Source of the DNA: Daedaleopsis sinensis
Lineage: Eukaryota > Basidiomycota > Agaricomycetes > Polyporales > Polyporaceae
Assembly (NCBI GenBank): GCA_033807695.1
Contig: CM066308.1
Span: 3,892,381-3,956,380, forward strand
Direction: 5' to 3'
DNA: 64,000 nucleotides
This document shows positions 11,738 through 22,985 of the stretch, piece by piece. The notes beneath the pieces were generated by a model. The model was not told where the DNA came from. It made no database searches and saw only the letters and a list, made by a program, of their open reading frames with translations. Made by a program: the position numbers and the translations under genes. The first letter of the stretch is position 1. Each line of letters opens with the position of its first letter.

Positions 11738-13230
11738 TCAATAAGCGATGATCATTGCCAGAGTCACCATGACGGGGTCCAGCTGGGACCGGAAGGTACC
11801 TACCGCGACGATGTTGACATAGTAGCCGAAGAGATCAAGGAATACTAATATACTATTCCTTCCGAAAGGCGAAGACCACGACGCGAGGCCCAAGTCAGCT
11901 GCGGGAAACGTATGAGGCGGTAGAAAGGATATGGCTTGCCAAAGTCCGGGACACCCGGCATTGCAGCACGGAGCTGGGGCAGGAGGAGGATATTCGTGAG
12001 CGGGAGAACCAGTGCGGACTCTGGGAGAGGCGCAGGGCCGAAGTGCGCGCAGACCGCGACCCAAACCATTGCTGCAGCGAGGATGTAGTTGGTGAGGAAA
12101 AGCGTCACGGCGAATATCTTGACGCCGATGCAACGCTGCAGTCGCAAGAATGAATGAGTGGTAGTAAGGTTGTGGATCGTTTCGTGTAGCAATGATAGGA
12201 CGTACGCGGATGGAGAACACAAGGTATAGCGCTTGGTCCGTTCGGGAGGTCTTGACGTGCTCTACCCGATCGACGTCGAAACTGTAGCCGGAAAGGCCGC
12301 CGTAGAGATGCACGAAGCGGATGGGGAGTGCAGACGAGTTGTCGCCGCCTGCGCTAGAGAATACCTCGATCGTTCTGCTTGCCGTGTACTTGTCGAAGGG
12401 ACACAGGCCGAAATGGAGTGCCACTGTCGGCGAAATGCGACAACCTCGTCGGCCGAAATCCAAGTGAAGTTGTGGGACGTATCGAAGGTTTCTTGGGGCG
12501 TGAAGCTACTATGGCGTATGTAGCAGGAATAAGGAGTGTATGAGTAAATTGTGATTAGTACACCTGCTGAGAATCACTGATACTCGCCTCACTAAGGATG
12601 AACTGTCTTCGCGGACTAAGACATCGGAGAAGTCCCATGAGTGAAAGGGCATGCTGGATAGGTACGAATCGCATTTGTTACCGGTCATGTACACAGAGTC
12701 ACTTCGTCGAAGGGGAGACTCACGAGTCGAACCAGGCGGTGAACGAGCCAGGAACTCGTCCACATCCTATCTTCGACATCTCTGCCCACGAAGTCGTGTT
12801 CGACCAATCAGGTCGAGGTAGCTGATCCGTAGATCCACTGCTGCACCCCGTCGGCCACCAGTTCAGGGTGAGAGAGGAAGAGGAGATGTCGATGTTGAGT
12901 GGGACGAGCGCAAATCCGACCTATGTATAGGTCATATCAGTCTACGTGTATTCTGACAGACGCGGAGAGAGTTGAACGATAGTACATAGATACGTTATTC
13001 ACCTGTGAGTGGCCCGAGTCATCCGAGTTGACGAGCTGGATCCCGCTCATTACGGGGATGTTGCGACCGAACCCGGCCCCGACGTCAGAAAAGAGGACTG
13101 CAGCACTCGTAGCGCACAGGACGACCGTCGCGAGCGCCCAGGCAATGAGGCGGGGATGTCCGCAAATGGATTGGTACATGCGGTGTCGCATCGACCGCAG
13201 GTTGGTCAGAAGGCTGAGGAGGGCGTCCAT
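11738..13230 (-). CDS. DUF4436-like membrane protein, middle exons unresolved
   Basis: Exon 1 (13230-13003) encodes an N-terminal membrane helix (LIAWALATVVLCATSAAVLF). Exon 2 (12920-12724) follows an 82-nt intron in frame and contains LTLNWWPTGCSS. A later exon ending at 12207 contains LCPFDKYTA, and exons 12135-11940 and 11898-11738 encode further hydrophobic helices with LLLPQLRAAMPGVPDFG. This order (helix, extracellular beta-rich part, PFDxY, C-terminal helices with LPQLR.xMPG) fits fungal DUF4436 proteins, whose function is unknown. The junction 11939-11899 would be a GC-AG intron (G/GCAAGC ... CCCGCAG). Between 12723 and about 12470 I cannot join the exons in one frame, so a missed exon or a frame break is possible. 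Confidence 0.5.
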
Positions 13231-13978
13231 GTCTGTTATATGGTCCGGCTCGAACAGAGGGAGGACAATGCCCGCTTGAGAGGGTTTTATCCCCCGCGAG
13301 CCCGGTGTGGGGAATGTACTCCTATGCAGAGCTTACAGGGATACGCGGGATTGATCGACGCTTGACGTGAGAGACAGGCAAGAACAATGGACACATACCG
13401 TGCAGCAAATACCTGTTATGTGTCGATGTGGGGAAGAGCCTGCAAGATCCGGATATATATCGCAGAGGATATTCGGAGAAGGAGATGAGTCGTGATTGGG
13501 CAGTCGTATGAGCTCCCTTCAAGCAATGACTCGATAACATCGGGAGGACTCGGCGGCGGAGTGATCCCAAGACATGCTCAGGACCACAGAACCACCTTGA
13601 CCAGTCACAACAGGCGCTATGATTGATAGTTGGATGCGCGTGCGAGCATGTGCGCAGCAAAACCGGCGCAAGATGTCAGTCCACGAGCCTACGGAAGTAC
13701 AGAACCTGACCACTCACAGGCGTAAGCAGCAACATTTTGAAATGTGGCATAATTATGATGGATCCGAGATGCCCGATACGCCTGACGGATGTGACCATTC
13801 AAGCTGTGGGACTCTGATGAAGCTGGACGTGTGTGCGTCGTCTGTGAAGTTTAGAAGGGGTCGAATCGCACTGCTCATGAAGGTCATCATAGTATAGAGT
13901 CGTTCCGACATCAGCATTAGTTGATAATCTAAAGAAGGATGGTCGTGCTCCGTCAAGGGGGTCTGGCACTGGAGTCGG

Positions 13979-15581
13979 TCACTGGTAGATCTTCAGCCAT
14001 TCTACGTCAAAGTACGCGTCGGTGAAGGCAGACGGGTTGTCGTTCACATAGGCTAGAATGGCGCAGAAATCACTTTCTATTAGCAAGTCTGAGCCGAACA
14101 CACTGGTGGGTCCGCGATACGCACATACGCAGTCACCGGGACATCCAGAGGCGCTGTAGACGTTGCTTGCCCCGGCCCAGTCACCACCTGGGTGGAGAAC
14201 GCAGACGCATCGGTCATCATGCATCATGCCTCACGAGAGAGAATCAGCAGTACTTACAGAGCGTGAGGTTGATCACGAGGTTGTGCTCCCCAAAGTGATC
14301 CGCGATGTCGCAAGTCTGGCTAGGGAAGTACGCGAATGGCGTGCCCTATGGTATCCGAGTCAGTAATGATCAAAGACGTCCTCATTGAACATCGCTCTAC
14401 CGCACAGGAGTGCTAGGTGAGAGCTGAACGCGAGACGAGACGACGCACCCAATCGTCCGTGCTGATAGAGGCCGCACCGTTCTCGACGTCTCTCGGGACG
14501 TTGTCCGCCCCCCGGCTCCAGAACCAGACCTTGATGAACGAGTTCGTACGCTCCATCGCGTACCACCCGCCTCCGGCACTGTTGAACGCGGCGCCGTAGC
14601 TGTCTTTCGAGGGAGCCTTGACGCCGCAACCTGCGTTGCCTGTCGCGGCGGTGTCGCAGTTGTTCCCGGTCGCTACCGTTCTGCAAGGACGCTGGGTGAG
14701 CGCTGCCCTCGTAAAAAGGCAAAGATGTCAGAGAATCCGGACTTACCCGGTCTGCGAGCGAGACGCAGGCATTGTGCACCCTATATCACAGTGCCGATGG
14801 TTGGTGTTGAAGGTGTCATACGTAAGTAAGTGTATGACGTACCGCTACTTGTGTGCAACGTAGCTTGGTTCGGGGATACGCCGTCGACTCCCTCGAGGAT
14901 GTCGATCTCACCTAGAGCAAGGGTCGATGAGTTACTACTGATATCGGGGCATTCTTCCGCAGGACCCCGGGACACACCTTCATTCGGCCAGTTATCGCCG
15001 ACTTCCCAGATTGCGGGCCAGGTTCTGAATGTGGTCACGATGTGTGTCAGCAGACGCTTCCCCCGACAGCACACTGAGGAACACCCACCCACAGCCTACA
15101 GGCATGTGCCGGATATTCCACCTGTGCGGATCGGACGTCAGAGTGCATACGACGCGGTCGCACGAAGCGCAGAGAGATACTGACACAGTGACGTGGGTCT
15201 TGTACCGCTTGTTGCTCTGCAGGCGCACAGAGTCGCGTCCGGGCCCGCTCGCGCTCAGTTTGGTTGTGTGGTCGGCGCGGATGACAAAGTGGTCGCCGCT
15301 GTAGAAAGTCAGGTTCTTTTCGAGCGCGGTGTCTTCGTCGACATAGTTACTAGAACGCAGACAAGCGTATCAGCTGATGTAGGCGATTGTAGGAGGAAGA
15401 CGTGACAGCAAACATATACGTACACTCGGCCATTAGTGGGGTCCTGGAGTGTTTGGTGCTGGAACGACTTCAGGAAGCCGACGCCTTGGTGGCTATCGGA
15501 TTGGGCATATTGCGCACCGAGCACGCTTGCAAACAAACCGGACAGTGAGAGGACGACGCGGATAATGTTGAACGAGGGCAT
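13979..15581 (-). CDS. Secreted GH16 endo-beta-1,3(4)-glucanase
   Basis: Ten exons: 15581-15424, 15349-15185, 15121-15089, 15024-14978, 14911-14843, 14780-14747, 14680-14449, 14345-14258, 14187-14125, 14052-13979. All nine introns (62-103 nt) keep frame and the product is 320 aa. The start at 15581 is chosen because it begins a signal peptide (FNIIRVVLSLSGLFASVLG). The GH16 core is intact: RHMPVGCGTWPAIWE, then GEIDILEGV with catalytic Glu136 and Glu141 around Asp138, then NNCDT, YFPSQTCDI and YVNDNPSAFTDAYF, as in laminarinase-like fungal enzymes. It should hydrolyse beta-1,3 or mixed-linkage glucans outside the cell. Even Cys spacing suggests disulfides. A TATAAA lies about 95 bp upstream. 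Confidence 0.93.
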
Positions 15582-15673
15582 CGTGCGAAGACGGGCCGAG
15601 GATGAGCGAAGATGGGGGACTGTTGCCTTGGATGAATCAACAACCTCGCGCTGAGACGAGCCCATGATGCAAG

Positions 15674-15679
15674 TTTATA
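15674..15679 (-). promoter_or_regulatory. TATA box of the GH16 gene
   Basis: TATAAA on the minus strand, about 93 bp upstream of the GH16 start codon, in a suitable place for a core promoter. Confidence 0.5.
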
Positions 15680-15681
15680 CG

Positions 15682-18600
15682 CATCTGGAGCGCGCGGCGC
15701 AGCAGCAGGGTTGGGGAGGGGTATCGCCCGGGTCTAGGGACGCGAGTAGGCGGGCAGGGGCACCAAACACGAGCCGGGCGGCGGTAGCTACCGGTGGTGT
15801 TGCAGAGCCATAACAACTTCACGTCCCGATAGCGGTATCTTGTATTTACCGTGCTTCACAGTAGTAGTAGGGGTGCTGCCACAGCGCTAAGATGACCGAG
15901 CAGCCGAAGATGTGGTAACCGGGTCCGACAACTCGTGGAGGGACGAGGGATATACTGCGAGGGGATAGGTCAGACATGTAGAAGAACACACACAGCAGTC
16001 CGGTATATAGAACATACGCGAGCCGGCTGCGGTCCAGTACTAGTTTCCAAGTCCTACACGAACGGAGAGAGAAGCCGAAATGACGTGAATTTTGAACGGA
16101 GGTAACTGTCGTCTAGTGCGCGTAGGTCGTCAGCCCCTGTCGCGAGCAGCGAGACCATTAGCGTCGGTCTGAAGGGCCGCAATGATTCGGCGAGGGCGGG
16201 TTGTCAGGTGCCATCGATCAGGGTCAGTCAGACGGTCCCACTCGAACCTCGTCGACATCCTCTAGGCGGTTTAGGGGTTACGGGCGGTATGTCTGTGGTA
16301 GCTCGAATGACAGCGCTCCTGCGCTCGAGCATCGCACGCATTGGGCGGTGCATCACACTACGCTGAAGCTAGCTCGGCTGGAAGCTGGAGTTCTTGCGCA
16401 CTGAGACTGGAAGAAGAGGCGCCAAGGTCGCTAATGCTACAGACGAAAATAACAGGATACCAACGGTGAGGGCTTACCGTGCAAGACAAATTCGAAGCAA
16501 TTCGTCCATTCTAGCTTGCAGAGACCATCCTGTGCAACGTTTGGTGTGTCCCAGAGCCCAGAGAACAGTATCGTTGCTCAAGATAGTACTTGGTCCAGTC
16601 GAGGTCGAATTTGTGAGTGAGCCACAGGTGAGCCTATCAGACTCTAGAAGGTCAGGTTGAGTATACGGAGTGGTATACAGCAATCAATGCAAGTCTCGTG
16701 GCAAGTGAATAGATAGACAGTCGAGTAACGAAGTGAAAGTTGAAACGGGCGGTCCTGGTCCGCGGGCGTCTTTGTGCCTGAGCGTCACTCAGACTAACTC
16801 CGATTGACTTCCGATTACCCCGTGTGCTTACTGAGTTGAGACTTACCTAATAGCGGAGTAAGTACCATCACAGGAGATTAGAGGCATCTAATGATTCGCC
16901 TTTGTCAACCACGACGACCGATAGCTAGTACTACCGATGACATCAATCTCAGCAAGAATTCACATGGACGTGTGTGGATGTCTAGGAATATGGACGATGG
17001 CATGGACAGAAAGCTCGGTGAGTTCTTTCTGCACCTCGCCGCAGGAGGCTAGCGACCCCCACGACTCTAACTGGCTTTGCGCTGCAGATCCACAGTTCCC
17101 GGAATCTTACTCCTCGCACATCCACCGTCATTCTATCCAAGCAATATTGTCATGATGGCGCAACGATGCCTTCTCTAAACCGTCTCTGGTACGTTCTTCA
17201 TTAGGTCGATAGTCGACCTGCGTATGTACAACCTGGGTAATCTCAATGTTCTCGGACGTTCAACGTTCGAGGACCAAATGCTCTTGTATAGCACCTCCTA
17301 TCAGCTAGAGACGTGGAATTGGAGTCGACCAGTGAGCGTGACGCAAGAACGCCATCCTAGTCTACCGATACGACATAACATAAGGCCTAAGGCCTAAGCT
17401 GTAAGCTTAAGGCGTTAGGGCTGGTGGATCACGAGGCCGTACGTCTAGCCATTCAATTTCTTACTCGCATCCCTACCCCCTCCTCAAACGTCATCGACAT
17501 ACCCCGCGCAACTACCGCGGACGTTACCGTCAAGCTCGGTCGACGCCCTGACCGATCGAAGGCCTGAGCGCCCCGCCATATTATATAACTAGAGCCTCTC
17601 GACGTGCTCCGAAGGTATGGGCTACTTTAGGTGTGGTATGGTTGTAAGTACCCATCACACTTCGAATGACTCTACAGGCTGATTTGCTCGTGGTCGCCTG
17701 TGCTCTCCCATCACGGCGACCGCGGAGTGCCCATTGCGGTACTTATACCGATGCCTGCGGAGCGCGTGCGGCATAAATACATGTCGCTGACAGTGACCGC
17801 ACCATGAGCATCCTGGCGCTCGGCGATGTAGTCGACTTGGGTTTGGGGACTTTGCTACACTTGACCTCGCTTTCTAAGGCTAAATGGACTGCGCCGCTCG
17901 CGCGGATCTAGTCTGCATACAAATCTTATATGCAACACAACTTAGTGAGTATCTATTTGCAGGCAGTCCGACTGCGCTTAATCATTTGACACCATTCACT
18001 TCAGTGAATATCCAATGAAGGCGTGTCATCTGCGCGCACCATCACTCCAAGGTGCCCTTGACGGTCAAAGACGCCCAGAGCTGTAGCCTGTGCCATGGCA
18101 CGACATCCGCATCTAGCTGTATTTGTTCGCAAGGTACGTATCATTCTGTACTAGGCTCCCTGGTGCCGCTCTCACTCGGCTGATGCGCACAGGAAGACCT
18201 GCGGCCTGCCAGTAATCTCTTCGGACTAGCATAAGTAGCTCAATTCCTGACCTGCGTGCGTGTATACAGACGCGGCCGCCGACGCTCACATGGTGGTCAG
18301 GAGACCGTCGAGTAACAGTGCTCACCCCCACCAGGAACCACGGTCATCTCTTACCATCATTCAGCACAATGCGTGTAGTCCATAGGTATCAAGTAATAGT
18401 TGGACACAGCACTCTGGTGTATTGGGCCAATTGCAGTGTGCGGCTTGCCTCGGTGACCCCACCCCGAGAGCTCAACATTCAACACCGCATGAACACTGCA
18501 TGCCTCCGGCCATGTCACGGCTAAGTATGTTCGCGATCGCTTTCCATAAATCGTTACTCTCTTTCGCAATCTTGATTTTTTTCCGTTCCGCTAACAAGAG

Positions 18601-19150
18601 TTGTCCCGGGAGATCAGAGGATATCGGCTAGCTCACTGCGATGAGCTGCGATGATGCCGGAACTCCAGACGGTTTGCGCATCCCGGAGCGCACAGATCAT
18701 GCCATACACAGCCATCAGCATCCCCCGCGAGCCCTCGCGTTGCCGGCGCAAGTTACTTACCTTCATATCTGGACGAAACGCGTACTCGGGACCTGGGGCA
18801 CAAGCAGCAGGCAATGCATGTTGCTCACTGTTGCTCACCGGTGCACATGGACGAAGGGCGGGATTGTAGCACTGTGAGTAATGCCTGTAACCTAGTGGCA
18901 TTAACGAGCTGATGCCGCGCCAAGGCTCGAACTAGCACTTGCAGAGTAATTGTGGGCATTTCGCTGAACACGCACCGACGTAATGACTTCACGGCTGTCC
19001 CGCGCGAGGCTGTTGCTGTCAGCCCCTGAGATCGCAGCGGCGAATGCACTCCGTCGTCGGTCGCGCTGCCCGCCTTCAGTTTTCCGAGCCGAGCTCAATG
19101 ATTCATCACAATGCACGCTTACCGCCATCGTCGTCACCGGCTCGGCCACG
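15682..19150. other. Long intergenic region, no gene recognised
   Basis: About 3.5 kb between the divergent GH16 and FAD-oxidase promoters. Only short open frames without domains or joinable exons are seen (for example 16201-16404, 16937-17155, 18641-18877). No tandem repeat or long inverted repeat was noticed. It may hold decayed genes. Confidence 0.45.
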
Positions 19151-19158
19151 TATAAAAG
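19151..19158 (+). promoter_or_regulatory. TATA box of the FAD oxidase gene
   Basis: TATAAAAG about 105 bp upstream of the ATG at 19256. It is followed by a pyrimidine-rich leader (about 19193-19240), typical of well-expressed fungal promoters. Confidence 0.55.
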
Positions 19159-19255
19159 AGATGGGTGAATGAGGTGAGTGCCTTGGACCTCCTCCCTTTC
19201 TCTTCGCATTTTTTCCCTTTCCCTTTCTTTCCTCCCGCGCGACACGGCACCTACG

Positions 19256-21225
19256 ATGCGTGCTGCTCTCGCCTCTTTCTTCATCCTCTCAGCGGCCGTC
19301 GCCCGCTCCGCTTGGGTCCCGCTCTCCTCACTAGAGACCCGCGCGTCGAATGCGTTCTTGGACTGTATGGAGGGCGCGGGCCTCGACCCGTTCGTGCAGG
19401 GCGAGTCGGGATATACCTCCGCCGCGCAGCCTTTCAACCTCCGGTGAGCAACGATTGTGTTTCAGGCTTCATGCTGGCGTGGGCGTGTGTGACAGGAGTC
19501 TCGTTTGCTGACATGGACCGCACAGCCTACCGTGGAAACCGGCCGCGATTGTGTACCCGAAGGACGCCCAGAGCGTCGCCGCCGCCGTCAAGTGCGGCGC
19601 GTCGAACGGCCTCAAGGTGAATGCGCGCAGTGGAGGCCACTCGTGTAAGTTCTAGGCCAAGGCCGCCTCTCTCGCATCTTCGGATTGTGAGTTCTAATAA
19701 GCCTCGGGTGCGGTGCACAGACGCGGCCTATTCTCTCGGTGGCGAAGACGGACACTTGACCGTCAGCCTCGACAACCTCCGCCACCTCTCTCTCAGCGGC
19801 ACCACCGCGACAATCGGCGCGGGAAATCGTCTAGGCGACGTCGCGCTTTACCTCTGGAACAACGGCAAGCGTGCGATGGCGCACGGGACGTGCCCGTACG
19901 TCGGTATCGGCGGGCATGCTGGCCAGGGCGGCTTTGGGTTACCCTCGCGCGCGTGGGGTCTGCTCGCAGATCAGGTTCAGAGCGTCGAGATCGTTACGGC
20001 GGACGGGCAGATCCGTACGGCGAGCAAGAGCGCGAACGCCGACCTGTTCTGGGCGGCGACGGGCGCGGGCGCAAGTTTCGGGATCATTACGTCTTTCACG
20101 ACCGCGACGCACGCGGCGGTGGATTCAATTGCGTTCGCGTATAACTTCCCGAACTACGGGCCGGCCGAGGCGAGCAAGGGATTGCAGGCGTGGCAGAAGT
20201 TCGGGCAGAACCTGGATGTGAACGTCGGGTTGCAGATCCACATTGACCCGTCCAGCGACTCTCCGAACGGCATTTCGTTCTCCGTGAGCGGTGTCTACTG
20301 TACGTGTCGAGTCTCTTTCCGTGGGTCAGTGGTGCGCTCTAACCGCTTTTCCTATTGGACAGATGGCGCGGACCAGGCGAAGGTCGACTCGACGTTCGCA
20401 CCCCTGCTCAAGGAACTCGGCAAGCCGTCGTCGACATCATTCCAGAAGCAGAGCTGGATCGACAGCGTTGTGTACCTCGCTGGGGTGAACAGCGCCGCAG
20501 AGTTGAACACGACGACCGCGCCAGATGTGCACGACGACTTCTTTGCTACCTCGACGTTCGTCAGCGAGCAGGAGCCGATGGCCACCGCTGCGTCAGACGC
20601 GCTCATGCAGTACATCTACACGAAGGGCACGAACACCTCCGTCCAGTGGTTCGTCATCTTGTAAGTGCCCGCTGCCACCGGTCCTTCCACGCGGACATGC
20701 AGCTGACCCGCCCGCCCGCGTACTTGCAGCGATCTATACGGCGGCGGTAACTCTGTCGTCACCAACGTCGCGGACGATTTCAATGCTTTCGATGCGCGTG
20801 ATGCGCTCTACTCCATCCAGTGCGTATGGCCTCGGCTTCATGGCATTCTCGGCACGTCCCTGCGCGCCGCTTGTTGACAGTAGCTTTTTGCTTTGGGTGT
20901 GAATACAGATACTACGGCACAATCCCGAGCTCCGTCTCTGACACTAACGGCATCAAGTTCATCACGGACATGAAGGGCGCGGTCGAGAAGAACCAGCCGA
21001 ACACGTTCTTCAAGGAGTACGGTATGTTGTCCATTGTTTCGAGGCGGTCATTGTTAGGATCCGGGCTGAACTCGAACATCGCGCCTTGCAGTGAATTACA
21101 TCGACAGTACTTACACCGCCGATTTCGCGCATAAGAAGTATTACCCGTCGCACACGGCGCGCCTCACGACGCTCAAGAACACGTACGACCCGCAGCGCCT
21201 GTTCCACTTCCCACAGGACTTCTGA
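19256..21225 (+). CDS. Secreted FAD-linked oligosaccharide oxidase (BBE/AA7 type)
   Basis: Seven exons: 19256-19443, 19526-19644, 19721-20299, 20363-20660, 20730-20819, 20909-21021, 21092-21225. All junctions keep frame and the product is 506 aa. The start at 19256 gives a signal peptide (MRAALASFFILSAAVARS). Residues ~60-240 are an FAD-binding PCMH domain. His101 in RSGGHSY and Cys160 in GTCPYVGIGGH match the two residues that bind FAD covalently in glucooligosaccharide oxidase and berberine bridge enzymes. The C-terminus ends in a BBE domain (KKYYPSHTARL, then YDPQRLFHFPQDF). Enzymes of this type oxidise the reducing end of oligosaccharides and release H2O2, useful in wood decay; the substrate here is not known. 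N-glycosylation sequons (NTTT, NTSV) are present. Confidence 0.93.
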
Positions 21226-22985
21226 AGGGTGTACAGCTCTTGAGGTGACATCGGACACTGGCATCGGGCACTGGGCCACTTGGACATTGCTATTTATCGC
21301 CGCGTTGCGATTTTTGCATATATATCACTTAATAGTCGGATGATCATCGTCCCCCTCGAGTATAGCTCATCTAAACTTACTGTGACTTCTTACTCGTACC
21401 GCATCATTTCTTGTACTCGCACATGGACTTCACAATCTTACCCTACTGATCTTTGCATCTCTGTGCCTCACATCAAGAAAACTGAGACGCATACCAATTG
21501 CGATTCGCGTACAACACATAAGTACTGCTACGAGCTCGGAGTCGGGACATCCGCCATGCGGGCCGCCTGAGTCGCATTGTACCTGCGAGAACATAGTAGA
21601 TCTTGACGTGAGCAGGACGTTCGTAGCATCCTCGATGATTTGGTGCAAGAATCCGTGTTCCCGTGGGGGAGTACTTGAAGCCGAATGTTCGTCGTCACGT
21701 CCGGGTTTGCGGGGTGGTGCTTGGACCCAGGAACCTTGATTTTTCTCATCTAGCTTGCAAAGCACTACACACGCAATGGGATTAGTCTGACCACCCCAGG
21801 ACGATAAATGCTCTCAGTCACGAAACTGATCCGTTGTGGCCGTTGTAGCGCGGCCATGATATTGATCCACATAGTGTCGTCGACGAGGTGTGGTCGCGTA
21901 TGCTGGCATCGATGACTGGGGACCGGGCTATGCCCTATTGGCGAGTCGCAGGCTCCGTTGAGTGACTGTGTTCGGCAGCCATGGCATCTTGCCGATTCGG
22001 AAGTGGAACGACTCGGGAACGGCAGGTCCTATCATCTTGAGGTAGTAGTAATCGAGACGATGGTTCGGATCGGCGGACATAACGATGTTCAGACGAGTCA
22101 GCGATGCGAGGTACGAAGTGCGTCCTAGAGTGAGAAACCACTTGTACCACTACCGTACGTATATATTTCGCATCGTACATGTAGTGGTAGTTCGTCGGTG
22201 TGCGCAGCGGCCGGACGGCCTGAGTAGCGTCAAGACTTGATCAACCAATAATAGGCCAGTGGAGATGAGGTACGAGAACTCCATCCGCGGATTTGAGAAG
22301 TGATATCGAAGGACACACCACTGCTGAGGACGACATGTGAGGCCGGTGAGGGGCTGAGAGCAATTTTAGGGAGGAGGTACGGCGGGTGGCGAGCCTCGGT
22401 TTGACAGAGCGTGTATCTCTGGAGAGTGGAGCCGCTTGTCATAGTCGACGAACGTTGTGAGCTGCATCACACACGTTCTGACGGCCAGGTACCGGAGCTG
22501 CCCACATCCGAATTGAAATGAGAAGGCGTTTGTGGCGGTGGAAGAAGTATTGAAGGGTAAGGACAGACGTGCGCTGGGGGTGATGTGGGTTAGAGTATGA
22601 CGGTTGTCCACGAGTTGTAGGCCGGGTCAACTTTGCGTCTATACCTCGTGCTGAGCTGCATCTAGTCAGCGCGAATAGTTCAAGTATGAGAACCGGTCCC
22701 AATCGACGCTGTGGGCGGCTAACAACCAGTACCTCACCCGGTGAGACGTACGCGTGAGAGGCCAGGCCAGACTTGCGGTTGGCCGCACTCGTCGACCGAG
22801 CAAGTGTCGCTTGGACGTTGGAGGGGAGGGATACGCGTTTGTTGTACAGGGTGGGTGCGCGCGCAAGTATTTCCAATTGGGGCGCTAGGATACATGTCCG
22901 CCTCTTGACCTCGTACTAGTGATGTGACTCACCGGCGACCGCCTACCACCGGCACACCTCGTCGAATATCACCGCAGGCACACAA
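21226..22985. other. Intergenic, no gene recognised
   Basis: This lies between the converging 3' ends of the FAD oxidase and the D-lactate dehydrogenase. Minus-strand open frames at 22230-22876 carry no domain that I recognise and are not called. Confidence 0.45.
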
